A stretch of 64,000 bases of DNA from Duganella phyllosphaerae (GTDB taxonomy: Bacteria; Pseudomonadota; Gammaproteobacteria; Burkholderiales; Burkholderiaceae_D). This document shows positions 45,285-54,979 of this stretch, piece by piece. The stretch covers positions 1 through 64,000 of the forward strand of contig NZ_LROM01000059.1 of assembly GCF_001758785.1 (NCBI RefSeq), read 5' to 3'. The position numbers and the translations under genes were made by a program. The notes below the pieces were generated by a model, which saw nothing but the letters and a program-made list of their open reading frames with translations, was not told the DNA's origin and did no database searches. Positions within the stretch are counted from its first letter, which is position 1; each line of letters starts with the position of its first letter.

Positions 45285-46836
45285 TGAGTGGTGTGTTGAA
45301 CCTGGTTTCGGTGGGCCCCGGTTACGAGGACCTGATCGTTCCGCGCGCGATTGCCGCGCTGCGTGACAGCGACGTGATCGTCGCCTACGAGTTGTACTTG
45401 CGCTGGATCGCGCCCCATATCGAGGGCAAGCAGATTTTCAGTCCGCCGCTCACGCAGGAGCGCGAGCGCGCACAGCTGGCGATCGAACATGCGCGCAATG
45501 GCGCCAGAGTCGCGCTGATTTCCAGTGGCGACATCGGCATCTATGCCATGGCCGCGCTGGCGTACGAGGAAATGCGCGAGGACGATACCTATGCGGTGAA
45601 CCTGGTGCCGGGCGTGACGTCGGCCAATGCCTGCGCCTCGCTGCTCGGCTCTCCGCTGTCGCACGACTTTGCCACGCTGAGCCTGTCCGATCTGCTGTGT
45701 CCCTGGGAGTGGATCGAGCACCGTGCTCGCCACATCGCCCAGGCGGACCTGGCCTGCGTGATGTACAACGTGCAGAGCGCCAGCCGCCAGGAAGGCGTGT
45801 ACCGCGTACTGCAACTGATGCTCGAGTCGAAGGCGCCGGGCACCCTGTGCGGCGTGGTGCGCAATGCGTACCGTCCGGGCCAGCAGGTGGACATCTATCG
45901 CCTCGACGAACTGCCGGGCCTGAAATTCGACATGCTGACCACCATCGTGGTCGGCAACCGGTTCACCGCCAGGAAGCGCGGCCAGATTTTTACGCCGCGC
46001 GGCTATAACGACTGGGCGCAACCGGAAGGAGCAAAGACCCAGCAGGAAGACCAGTTGCCGGACAACGCCGTGTGGGTGTTCTCTGGCACCAGCGACGGCA
46101 ATGCGCTGGCGGCCGACCTGGCAGCGGCCAGCATCGGCCCGGTGGTGGTGTCCGCCGCCAGCGACCATGGCGGCGAGATCGCGCGCCAGGATTGCCCGGG
46201 CGTGGCCATCTGGTCTGGCCGCCAGGGCGTGGAAGCGCGCCGGCGCGTATTGAACGCCAAGGGCGCGCGCGTACTGCTCGACGCCACCCATCCGTATGCG
46301 CGCAATATGTCGGAACAACTGATGTCGTTGTCGCAGGAGCTGGGCATACCTTACCTGCGCTTCGAGCGCCCGAGCGAATACGCGCCGCACGATGGGCTAT
46401 CGTGCGCGTCGATCGAGGAGGCGGCAGCGCGCGCAGTCGCGCAGGGCCAGCGCATCTTCCTGGCGACGGGATCGAAAGACCTGGCGACCTTCATGCAAAC
46501 CCCGGGCGCGGCTGACAAGCAATGGTTCGTGCGCCAGACTGCCGAACCGGAGCTGATCGAACGCGCGCTGGCGCTGGGCATTCCGCGCGAGCGCATCTGC
46601 GCCATGCAGGGCCCGTTCTCGGCCGAATTCAATACGGCGCTGTGGCGCGACTGGGGTATCGACTGCGTGGTCACCAAGGATTCGGGCGGCGCCGGCGGCT
46701 ACCGGGCCAAGGTGCAGGCAGCGAAGGCGCTGGGCATACCGCTGCTGGTGGTGGCGCGCCCTCAGCTCGACTATCCGGCGCTGGTTGCCAATGCAGCCGA
46801 CGTGCTGCGCGAACTCACGCCTGGGCCAACCACGGC

Positions 46837-46840
<4 letters not shown>
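45284..46840 (+). CDS. Fused precorrin-3B C17-methyltransferase (CobJ) and precorrin-6A reductase (CobK)
   Basis: 518 aa; I chose ATG 45284 (GGATGG 7 nt upstream) over 45269. Residues 1-245 are CobJ/CbiH (LVSVGPGYEDLIVPRAI, SPPLTQERERAQLA, ISSGDIGIYAMA, GVTSANACASLLGSPL), the ring-contracting C17 methylase. Residues 265-518 are CobK/CbiJ (VFSGTSDGNALAADL, LLDATHPYARNMSEQL, GPFSAEFNTALW, TKDSGGAGGYRAKV), the NAD(P)H-dependent reductase. Both halves look intact. Stop overlaps cobW by 4 nt. Confidence 0.92.
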
Positions 46841-47940
<1,100 letters not shown>

Positions 47941-47968
47941 ACAATTTATTCAATCAAAAGGGGAAACC

Positions 47969-48538
47969 ATGAATTCGAAACGCAAACTGTTCTTCATCAT
48001 GGCGCTGGCCGCCAGCGGCAGCGCCATGGCGCATCCGGGCCATGCCGAAGGCGCCGTCGCCGGCCTGATGCACCCGCTGACCGGCCTCGATCACATCCTG
48101 GCCATGGTAGCCGTGGGCCTGTGGGCAGCGCAACTCGGCGGTCGCGCGCAGTGGCTGCTGCCGGCCAGTTTTGTCGGCTTCCTGGCCATGGGCGGTGTGC
48201 TTGGCGCCAGTGGCTTCGTCTTGCCGATGGCCGAAGCGGGCATCGTCACATCGGTGCTGCTGCTCGGTCTCCTGGTCGGCTTTGCCGTGAAACTCAAGAC
48301 GGCGCCGGCGGCGCTGGCGGTAGGCGTGTTCGCGCTGTGCCACGGTTACGCGCACGGCGTGGAAATGCCCGCCATGGGCAGCGGCCTGCTGTACGGCCTC
48401 GGTTTCGTGGCGGCCAGCGCAGCTTTGCACGCGTCGGGCCTGGGACTGGCACGCGCGGTACAGGCGCGTGGCAACTGGCTGCGCGCCGCTGGCGCAGCCA
48501 TTTCGCTGGCCGGTGTATGGCTGGGACTTGCCGCCTGA
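47969..48538 (+). CDS. HupE/UreJ-family nickel/cobalt permease
   Basis: 189 aa; AAAGGGGAAA precedes the ATG. A signal-like first helix ends AMA, then HPGH, HPLTGLDHILAM (motif of the family) and five further TM helices with CHGYAHGVEMP. HupE/UreJ proteins are secondary Ni/Co transporters, and some are B12-regulated. Here it closes the riboswitch operon and would be a second cobalt importer beside CbtAB. Confidence 0.87.
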   Translation: MNSKRKLFFIMALAASGSAMAHPGHAEGAVAGLMHPLTGLDHILAMVAVGLWAAQLGGRAQWLLPASFVGFLAMGGVLGASGFVLPMAEAGIVTSVLLLGLLVGFAVKLKTAPAALAVGVFALCHGYAHGVEMPAMGSGLLYGLGFVAASAALHASGLGLARAVQARGNWLRAAGAAISLAGVWLGLAA

Positions 48539-48543
48539 GCTGA

Positions 48544-48759
48544 CTAGCTCTCCCTCATGCCGCGCAAGTGCTCGACATCGGTGACCGCCTTGTGCCAGAC
48601 GGCGTCGGCATCGGTGATCACTCCCACTTGCAGCGGCAGGCGGTAGTCCTTGAGGACTTTACCGCCCAGTGAAATCTTGTAGCGCAGCGCCGTGTACTCG
48701 ATATCGTAAGTCTTCTTCAAGCCCTGCCGGCGAACATAAGTGTCGTGTGAAGCTGGCAT
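48544..48759 (-). CDS. Small hypothetical protein
   Basis: 71 aa from MPASHDTYVRRQGLKK, chosen because a strong GGAGGAG lies just upstream; an earlier in-frame start at 48798 lacks such a site. No family recognised. The sequence looks like a small soluble beta-rich protein (DIEYTALRYKISLGGKVLKDYRLPL). Convergent with the hupE-like gene. Confidence 0.6.
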   Translation of the reverse strand: MPASHDTYVRRQGLKKTYDIEYTALRYKISLGGKVLKDYRLPLQVGVITDADAVWHKAVTDVEHLRGMRES

Positions 48760-48776
48760 ATCTCCTCCCTTGGTAG

Positions 48777-48876
48777 GAGCGCTTGACAAAGCCTCCATAG
48801 CTGCGTTGCAGCGCCTCGCCGTACAGCCGTACCGTCTTCGTCGCTGCGCCTTGCTCTGGAGGCCATGATAAGCGCT
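48777..48876. repeat. Long imperfect inverted repeat, possible structured RNA or REP-like element
   Basis: Outer arms GAGCGCTT (48777-48784) and AAGCGCTC (48869-48876), then a symmetrical 6/6 internal loop, then GCCTCCA (48791-48797) and TGGAGGC (48856-48862). Inside, GCAGCG (48808 region) and CGCTGC (48841 region) can also pair. The layered dyad suggests a folded RNA or a mobile palindrome. Confidence 0.5.
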
Positions 48877-48891
48877 CTAGAAACTTCAGGT

Positions 48892-48940
48892 TAGCACGCC
48901 ATCCCGAAAAGTGAAGCGAATCCGGGACGGGCGTGCTTTT
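48892..48940 (+). terminator. Rho-independent terminator-like hairpin
   Basis: AGCACGCC (48892-48899) pairs with GGCGTGCT (48929-48936), with inner CCCG/CGGG, followed by a run of five T including the last stem base. It points along + but no protein gene on + ends nearby, so it may end a small RNA from 48777-48890 or attenuate the uvrA-like gene. Confidence 0.5.
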
Positions 48941-49052
48941 TGCCTTTATGCCACCTCGTATGTTCGCTGCCGTACGCCGGGACCCACTGCCCAACCAGAG
49001 CGGCCCGGTCACTGGCCGATAATGTCAGGCATATCTTCCTTGAAGTGTTGCC

Positions 49053-51593
49053 ATGTCCAAGTCCAAACCAAGTATCACTGCCGTCGACAACGGTCACGTG
49101 CGCGTGCGCGGTGCGCGCGAACATAATCTGAAAAACGTCGATGTCGATATTCCGCGTAACGCGCTGGTGGTATTTACCGGCGTATCCGGCTCCGGCAAGT
49201 CGTCGCTCGCATTCGGCACGCTGTACGCCGAAGCGCAGCGCCGCTACCTGGAGTCGGTGTCGCCGTATGCGCGCCGGCTGTTCCACCAGATGGCCGTGCC
49301 CGAGGTGGACAGCATCGACGGCCTCCCACCCGCCGTGGCCCTGCAACAGCAGCGCGGCGCGCCCACCACGCGTTCGTCGGTGGGCAGCGTGACCACGTTG
49401 TCGAATTCGATGCGCATGTTGTACTCGCGTGCTGGCGATTACCCGGCGGGGCAGGAGCTGCTGTACGCCGAATCGTTCTCGCCCAATACGCCGCAGGGCG
49501 CGTGCCCGCAGTGCCACGGCCTGGGCCGGGTGTACGAAGCGACCGAGCAGTCGATGGTGCCCGACGACAGCCTCACCATCCGCGAGCGTGCTGTCGCTGC
49601 CTGGCCCACGGCCTGGCACGGCCAGAACTTGCGCGATATCCTGGTCACGCTCGGGTACGACGTCGATACGCCGTGGCGCGACCTGCCGAAAAAAGCGCGC
49701 GACTGGATACTGTTTACCGATGAGCAGCCCACGGTGCCCGTGTACGGCGGCCTGACGCCGGCAGAAACGAAGCGCGCCTTGAAGCGCAAGGACACCCCGA
49801 GCTACCAGGGTACGTTTACCGGCGCGCGCAAGTACGTGCTGCAAACCTTTGCCGGCACCGAGAGCCCGATCATGAAAAGGCGCGTGGCGCAGTACCTGGT
49901 GGGCATGGACTGCCCGACCTGCCATGGCAAGCGGCTGCGGACCGAGTCGCTTTCGGTAACGTTCTGCGGACACGACATCACCGAGATCGGCCGGCTGCCG
50001 TTAAAACGCCTGGCCGAACTGCTGCTGCCGTACGCGGAAGGCCGCGCGGTCAAGGCAAAGGACGCGGCAAAGCACCCGGAGAAAGCCATCGTCACCCAGC
50101 GTATTGCCGAGGACCTGCTGGCGCGCCTTGGCGTGTTGCTGGACCTGGGCCTCGGCTACCTGAGCATGGAGCGTGGCACGCCCACCTTGTCGCCGGGAGA
50201 ACTGCAGCGTTTGCGGCTGGCCACTGCCGTCCGTTCGTCGCTGTTCGGGGTGGTGTATGTGCTCGACGAACCGTCCGCTGGCCTGCACCCGGCCGACACC
50301 GAAGCGCTATTGCGCGCGCTCGACCGGCTGAAGGCTGCCGGTAATTCGCTGTTCGTGGTGGAACATGCGCTGGACGTGATCCGCCACGCCGACTGGATCG
50401 TCGACGTGGGACCGCAGGCGGGCGAGCAGGGCGGCAAGGTGCTCTACAGCGGCGTGCCGGAAGGCCTGCGCGGCGTGGCCGAATCGCGTACGGCCGGCTA
50501 CCTGTTCGAGCGCATGGCACGCGATCCCCGGGCGCCGCGCACGGCAACCGGCGCCCTGCAATTGCGCGGCATCGAGCGCAACAACCTGCGCGGCGTCGAT
50601 GTCGATATTCCGCTAGGGGTGATGACGTGCGTGAGCGGTGTGTCCGGCTCCGGCAAATCGAGCCTGGTGAGCCAGGCGCTGGTGCAGCTGGTGCGTGCGC
50701 AGCTGGGCCAGGACACTGTCGATACCGAGCCGGAAGGCGGCGATACCATGCTCGACGCCACCGATGCAAGCCCACTCAAGGGTCGTATCGTGAAGGGCAT
50801 GCAAGGCGTGCGGCGCCTGGTGCAGGTCGATCAGAAGCCGATCGGCCGCACCCCGCGCTCCAACCTGGCCACCTACACCGGCCTGTTCGACCATGTGCGC
50901 AAGCTGTTTGCGGCCACCCGCGCGGCGCGTGCACGCAAGTTCGATGCCGGTCGCTTCTCGTTCAACGTCGCCAAGGGCCGTTGCCCCAACTGTGCCGGCG
51001 AAGGTTTCGTGATGGTTGAACTGCTGTTCCTGCCGAGCGTGTATGCGCCGTGCCCCGAATGCGGAGGAGCGCGCTACAACCCGGAAACGCTGGCGGTGCG
51101 CTACAACGACCGCAATATCGCCGAGGTATTGAAACTCACCGTCGATGCGGCAGCGGACTTCTTTGCCGACCAGCCGCCGTTGCGCCATGCGCTCGACGTG
51201 CTGCGCGCGGTGGGACTCGGTTACCTGCGACTGGGCCAGCCGGCCACCGAATTATCGGGCGGCGAGGCGCAGCGCATCAAGCTGGCGACCGAATTGCAGC
51301 GCGCCAGCCGGGGCGATACGTTGTACGTGCTCGACGAACCGACCACCGGGCTGCATCCGTCCGATATCGATTTGCTGCTCACGCAGTTGCATGGTCTGGT
51401 CGATGCGGGGAACACGGTAGTGCTGGTCGAGCACAATATGCAGGTGCTGGCGGCCAGTGACTGGGTAATCGACGTGGGACCGGGTGCGGGCGAGGAGGGC
51501 GGGGCGATCGTGTTTGCGGGGTTGCCGGGGGAGCTGGCGAAGAACCAGCAAAGCAGAACGGCGCCATATTTGAGGCGTATGCCTGGGAGTTAA
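49053..51593 (+). CDS. Short UvrA paralogue (UvrA2-type ABC ATPase)
   Basis: 846 aa, about 100 shorter than housekeeping UvrA (~940). Two ABC modules: Walker [10 protein letters not shown] (43-51) and again near 530-538; signatures LSPGELQRL and LSGGEAQRI; Walker [15 protein letters not shown] and [14 protein letters not shown]. The second zinc module is present (CPNC ... CPEC). The region that binds UvrB and the first zinc module appear reduced. UvrA2 proteins are linked to tolerance of DNA-binding drugs rather than core excision repair. Monocistronic. Confidence 0.87.
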   Translation: MSKSKPSITAVDNGHVRVRGAREHNLKNVDVDIPRNALVVFTGVSGSGKSSLAFGTLYAEAQRRYLESVSPYARRLFHQMAVPEVDSIDGLPPAVALQQQRGAPTTRSSVGSVTTLSNSMRMLYSRAGDYPAGQELLYAESFSPNTPQGACPQCHGLGRVYEATEQSMVPDDSLTIRERAVAAWPTAWHGQNLRDILVTLGYDVDTPWRDLPKKARDWILFTDEQPTVPVYGGLTPAETKRALKRKDTPSYQGTFTGARKYVLQTFAGTESPIMKRRVAQYLVGMDCPTCHGKRLRTESLSVTFCGHDITEIGRLPLKRLAELLLPYAEGRAVKAKDAAKHPEKAIVTQRIAEDLLARLGVLLDLGLGYLSMERGTPTLSPGELQRLRLATAVRSSLFGVVYVLDEPSAGLHPADTEALLRALDRLKAAGNSLFVVEHALDVIRHADWIVDVGPQAGEQGGKVLYSGVPEGLRGVAESRTAGYLFERMARDPRAPRTATGALQLRGIERNNLRGVDVDIPLGVMTCVSGVSGSGKSSLVSQALVQLVRAQLGQDTVDTEPEGGDTMLDATDASPLKGRIVKGMQGVRRLVQVDQKPIGRTPRSNLATYTGLFDHVRKLFAATRAARARKFDAGRFSFNVAKGRCPNCAGEGFVMVELLFLPSVYAPCPECGGARYNPETLAVRYNDRNIAEVLKLTVDAAADFFADQPPLRHALDVLRAVGLGYLRLGQPATELSGGEAQRIKLATELQRASRGDTLYVLDEPTTGLHPSDIDLLLTQLHGLVDAGNTVVLVEHNMQVLAASDWVIDVGPGAGEEGGAIVFAGLPGELAKNQQSRTAPYLRRMPGS

Positions 51594-51604
51594 CGACTGC
51601 CACC

Positions 51605-51713
51605 TTCATTCCTGCGAAGGCGGGAATCCAATGTCGTTGAGCACTGCTGGCTATCGCGGTGGCCAACAATGTTCGCGCAAAACTGGATTCCCGCCTGCGC
51701 GGGAATGACGAAT
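51605..51713. repeat. Inverted-repeat pair of the ATTCCCGC...GCGGGAAT type
   Basis: Left arm TTCATTCCTGCGAAGGCGGG (from 51605, continuing AATCCA) and right arm starting TGGATTCCCGCCTGCGCGGG (from 51684, continuing AATGACGAA) are near-complementary across a 53-nt spacer. Each arm also has its own dyad. This looks like a dispersed intergenic palindrome common in proteobacteria. It directly follows the uvrA-like stop and may also end transcription. Confidence 0.65.
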
Positions 51714-51740
51714 CTCAGCGTTGCGGCTCAAACTTGCGGC

Positions 51741-51896
51741 TCAAACCGGCGGCTGGTTTTTCACCGAGTTGCGGTACTTGAGCCGTGCCGCTTCCTTTTT
51801 GACCGCTTCCGCCGCGATGTTGCTGGCCTTGATCAGGCGCCGTTCGTCCTTGCCCCGGTGCTGGGCGATGTGCTTGTTGCCGATACGCTTGGTCAT
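51741..51896 (-). CDS. Small basic hypothetical protein
   Basis: 51 aa from MTKRIGNKHIAQHRGKDERR; AAAGGAAA precedes this ATG, so the longer version from 51944 is less likely. Rich in Lys, Arg and His with a helical middle (LIKASNIAAEAVKKEAARLKYR). A nucleic-acid-binding role is possible but unproven. Confidence 0.55.
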   Translation of the reverse strand: MTKRIGNKHIAQHRGKDERRLIKASNIAAEAVKKEAARLKYRNSVKNQPPV

Positions 51897-51976
51897 GATG
51901 TTTCCTTTACCGAAAGTGGAGCATCCAGCATAGACCGTAGTCACCGGGGCAATCTGTTAGCCAGCTAACCGAGCCG

Positions 51977-53689
51977 TCAAGCGCAACTGAAGTTTGCCGC
52001 ATCCTCGATGCTGCCGCTGCCCTTGTACTTGGCGGTTTTCGGGTACGGGCACAATGGCCGGGTGCGGGTTGGCGCCCATGCCGCCGGCACGCTGGCGTTC
52101 ACCCCGCCGGCATTGCCGGCGCCGCGCGCGCTGGCGGTCACGCTGTCGGGCGCCACGCCTTTTTCCACCCAGTTCACCAGCGGCGTGAGCATGTCGAACT
52201 GGTCGATGCTAGGCCCGCCCGAGCAGTGATTCATGCCTGCCACCTGGTAGTAGCGCGCAAAGTTGGATGCGTCGCCGCCGTTGGCGGTACGCAGGCCGTC
52301 GTACCAGGCGGCGCTGTCGTCGCTGGAGAAGATAGGATCGCTGGTGCCGTGATACACCATCATCTTGGCGCCGCGATTTTTCAGCGTGGACAGGTCGGTC
52401 GGGTTGGGCGGCACCATGAACGACAGCGCGCTTTCCGTAAACAGTCCGCTGGTAGCGCCCACCTTGGCCAGCATGGAGGCCAGGTCGCCGTCACGCACGA
52501 ATGCGGCGCCGTCGAAGGTGGCGCCGTTCTCCGGCGGCGCCTGGAATACCAGGCCCACGGCGCCGGCGTCGCGCGTGGCGGGGCTGCCGAACTTCCAGCC
52601 GGCCCAGTCGCTCGTGGCCAGGCCCGCGTCGTACGGGAAGCTGGCATAGATCCTGGTGCCGCTGGCGGTGGTGGCGCCGGCGAACAGGCCGCCGATGGTG
52701 GTCTTTTGCGCCGCGTTCAGGCAGCTGCCGTCGCGCGCGCCGGTGCAGGTGGCCACGTCGCGATTGAGGTCGAACGCGGCCTGGCAGGCCTGGGTGTTTT
52801 GCACCAAACCGTCGGTGGCGCCGTCAAGCGCGTCGCACCTGGCCAGCACCGCGTTGGACACCAGCGTGCGTTCGGCGACCGTGAAACCGGTGGACGGATC
52901 GCCGGCGGTGGTCGCCAGACCTGCATAGGCCTTGCCGCCCGCGATATTGGCCACTGCCGCCAGCGGCAGCCGGTAGCCGGGATTGCCGACCAACACGCCG
53001 TCGTACTGGTCGGCGTAGCGCGCTGCAGCCACCATCGCGTGGCGCCCGCCGTTGGAGCAGCCGCCGATGTAAGAGCGGTCCGGCTTTTTGCCGTAGGCGG
53101 TTTCGATCAGGCTCTTGGCCATCGGTGTGAGCTTGCCCACGGCCTGGTAGCCGTAATCGAGCCGTGCCTGCGGGTCGGCGCCGAAGAACGGCGTGGGCGC
53201 ACTGTGACCGGCGTCGGAGCTGATCACGGCGAAGCCCTGGTTGAGCGCGCTGTCGAGCGGCCCGCCGCCGCCCACCGGGCCGGTGGCGGTGCCCACCGAA
53301 CCATCGAGGCCGCCGTTGGCCTGGTAGAAGAAGCGGCCGTTCCAGTTGGTGGGCAGGCGCATCTCGAAACCGATCGCGTAGCGCTGACCATCGACGGTGC
53401 TCACGCGGTCGAACATGCGGCCGGTGACCTGGCAGTGCGCCGGCACCGGCTTGCCGGCGATGGCGAGCGTACCGGCGGCGACGGCGTTGGCGGCGGTGAT
53501 GGTGGTGTTGGCCAGCCGGATTTTTGTCGCCAGGTCGGTGCACGACGCCAGCGTGGCGCCGCTGGCAGCGGCCAGTTGCGGCAGGACCGGCCCGGCGGGC
53601 GTGCTTGCGCCCAGGCCGGAGCCGCTGCCGGAGCAGGCGGCCAGCAGCAGGCCGGGAGCGATAATGGATAGTTTGAGCGTGGGTTGCAT
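51977..53689 (-). CDS. Tannase/feruloyl-esterase-family lipoprotein
   Basis: 570 aa from MQPTLKLS with GAGGAG upstream. Signal with lipobox LLAAC (Cys19) then a Gly/Ser linker. Tannase-family fold: MRLPTNWNGRFFYQANGG, SSDAGHSA, nucleophile GGCSNGGRHA (Cys211-Ser212), YHGTSDPIFSS (Asp) and GMNHCSGGP (catalytic His next to the paired Cys). Last gene of the ferulate operon; it would release ferulate or p-coumarate from plant-wall esters at the cell surface or periplasm. Confidence 0.88.
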   Translation of the reverse strand: MQPTLKLSIIAPGLLLAACSGSGSGLGASTPAGPVLPQLAAASGATLASCTDLATKIRLANTTITAANAVAAGTLAIAGKPVPAHCQVTGRMFDRVSTVDGQRYAIGFEMRLPTNWNGRFFYQANGGLDGSVGTATGPVGGGGPLDSALNQGFAVISSDAGHSAPTPFFGADPQARLDYGYQAVGKLTPMAKSLIETAYGKKPDRSYIGGCSNGGRHAMVAAARYADQYDGVLVGNPGYRLPLAAVANIAGGKAYAGLATTAGDPSTGFTVAERTLVSNAVLARCDALDGATDGLVQNTQACQAAFDLNRDVATCTGARDGSCLNAAQKTTIGGLFAGATTASGTRIYASFPYDAGLATSDWAGWKFGSPATRDAGAVGLVFQAPPENGATFDGAAFVRDGDLASMLAKVGATSGLFTESALSFMVPPNPTDLSTLKNRGAKMMVYHGTSDPIFSSDDSAAWYDGLRTANGGDASNFARYYQVAGMNHCSGGPSIDQFDMLTPLVNWVEKGVAPDSVTASARGAGNAGGVNASVPAAWAPTRTRPLCPYPKTAKYKGSGSIEDAANFSCA

Positions 53690-53726
53690 GGTGTCTCCTC
53701 GGTTCTTGTCAAACAATGGGACGAGC

Positions 53727-53760
53727 AGGTCCGCGCAGCGTCTGTGGCTGCGTCGGACCT
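53727..53760 (-). promoter_or_regulatory. Strong intercistronic hairpin between binding-protein and esterase genes
   Basis: AGGTCCGCGCAGC (53727-53739) pairs with GCTGCG-T-CGGACCT (53747-53760), one bulged base, 7-nt loop. No proper T-run follows on the minus strand. Such hairpins often stabilise the 3' end of abundant binding-protein mRNA or partly terminate before the next gene. Confidence 0.55.
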
Positions 53761-53782
53761 GGCGTGGACGACTGCTGGGGAT

Positions 53783-54955
53783 TTACTGCGGCGGTACGTC
53801 TTTCAAGGTGCCGATAGGCTGGTTTTGCAGCTTGCCGTTCACCTTGCGCACTTCGCGGATGTACATATTCTGCACGATGTCGCGGGTGGCTGGGTCGATG
53901 CTGATGGGGCCGCGCGGGCTGTCGAGCTTCATGCCGCTCATGACCTTGACCGCTGCGTCACCGTTGACGTCGCCCTTGAGCTTGCGCGCAGTCTCGTAAA
54001 TCATGGCCATGGTGTCGTAGGCGGCCACGGTCACAAAGGTCGGCGGCGGGCGGTTGGGCAGGGCGGCGGCGTAGGCGGCCAGGAAGGCCTTGTTGGCCGG
54101 GTTGTCCAGCGCGGTCGAGTAGTTCAGTACCGTGATGGCGCCCAGCGCGCGGTCACCCAGCGCTTCCAGCGTTGGCGAGTCGCTGGTCATGTCGCCCACG
54201 CCCAGGAACTTGATGCCGGCCTTGTCCAGCCCCTTGTCGCTGAAGGCTTTCAGCAGCGCAGTGCCGTCCTCGGAGCCGGGCGCGAAGAAGAACAGCGCGT
54301 CCGGCTTCTCATCCTTGATGCGCTGGATGAACGGCGAGTAGTCGGGATTGGCGAGCGGGGAACGGGCCGAGCCCACCACCTTGCCGCCGGCAGCGGTAAA
54401 GCCCTTGACGAACTTGGCCTCGGCGTCGTGGCCGGTGCTGTAGTCGCTCACCAGCGTATACACTTTGCCCACCTTGTTCTGGCCCGACCAGGTGCCGAAC
54501 GGTTCGGTCATCTGGTGCATGGTCATGCTGGTGCGCAGCATGTACGGCGACTTCGACGTGATGCCGGTGGTGACCGCGTTCATGACGATCATCGGGATCT
54601 TGGCCTTGGTGGCGATGGGCGCCACCGCCAGCGCACTTGGCGTGAGCGAGAAGCCGACCAGGAACTGCACCTTGTCGCGCGAAATCAGTTCCTGCGCCGC
54701 GCGCTTGGACAGGTCGGCGTTGCTGCCGCCGTCGTCGCGGTAGATGATCTCGATTTTTTTACCGGCCACGGTACTGCCGTACTGCTGCATATAGGTCTTG
54801 ATGCCATCTTCGAACGGCTTGCCGATGTTGGCGAACGGGCCGGTCAGCGCGGCGATCACGCCGACCTTGATGGTGTCCTGCGCGCTTGCCGCATTCATGG
54901 TCAGCATTGCCACGCCTACCGTCATGCTGATGGTGGCCAGTTTGATGATTTTCAT
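53783..54955 (-). CDS. ABC transporter periplasmic binding protein (branched-chain/aromatic type)
   Basis: 390 aa with a signal peptide ending ASA (about 25). Type I binding-protein fold like LivJ/aromatic-acid binders: KVGVIAALTGPFANIGKPFEDGIKTY, EIIYRDDGGSNADLSKRAAQELI, FLVGFSLTPSALA and YSTGHDAEAKFVKGF. Located between fcs and the esterase, it probably binds hydroxycinnamates. No permease or ATPase genes lie beside it, so its membrane partners must be elsewhere. Confidence 0.88.
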   Translation of the reverse strand: MKIIKLATISMTVGVAMLTMNAASAQDTIKVGVIAALTGPFANIGKPFEDGIKTYMQQYGSTVAGKKIEIIYRDDGGSNADLSKRAAQELISRDKVQFLVGFSLTPSALAVAPIATKAKIPMIVMNAVTTGITSKSPYMLRTSMTMHQMTEPFGTWSGQNKVGKVYTLVSDYSTGHDAEAKFVKGFTAAGGKVVGSARSPLANPDYSPFIQRIKDEKPDALFFFAPGSEDGTALLKAFSDKGLDKAGIKFLGVGDMTSDSPTLEALGDRALGAITVLNYSTALDNPANKAFLAAYAAALPNRPPPTFVTVAAYDTMAMIYETARKLKGDVNGDAAVKVMSGMKLDSPRGPISIDPATRDIVQNMYIREVRKVNGKLQNQPIGTLKDVPPQ

Positions 54956-54979
54956 ATTGTCTCCGTCGTTTTAGTTGGT

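Larger units (their letters stand above)
48760..49052. other. Intergenic region with two structured elements
   Basis: This 293-nt stretch between the small minus-strand gene and the uvrA-like gene has no convincing protein gene. It holds a 100-nt imperfect inverted repeat (48777-48876) and a terminator-like hairpin (48892-48940), described separately, plus the promoter region for the uvrA paralogue. Confidence 0.6.

Noticed and set aside
48659..49012. Minus-strand frame covering the structured intergenic element
   Set aside because: No ribosome site or recognised domain; the inverted-repeat structure explains the conserved-looking sequence better.
48891..49973. Minus-strand frame of about 360 codons over the uvrA start
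   Set aside because: Overlaps the conserved N-terminal ABC domain of the uvrA-like gene and the intergenic hairpin; composition is shadow-like.
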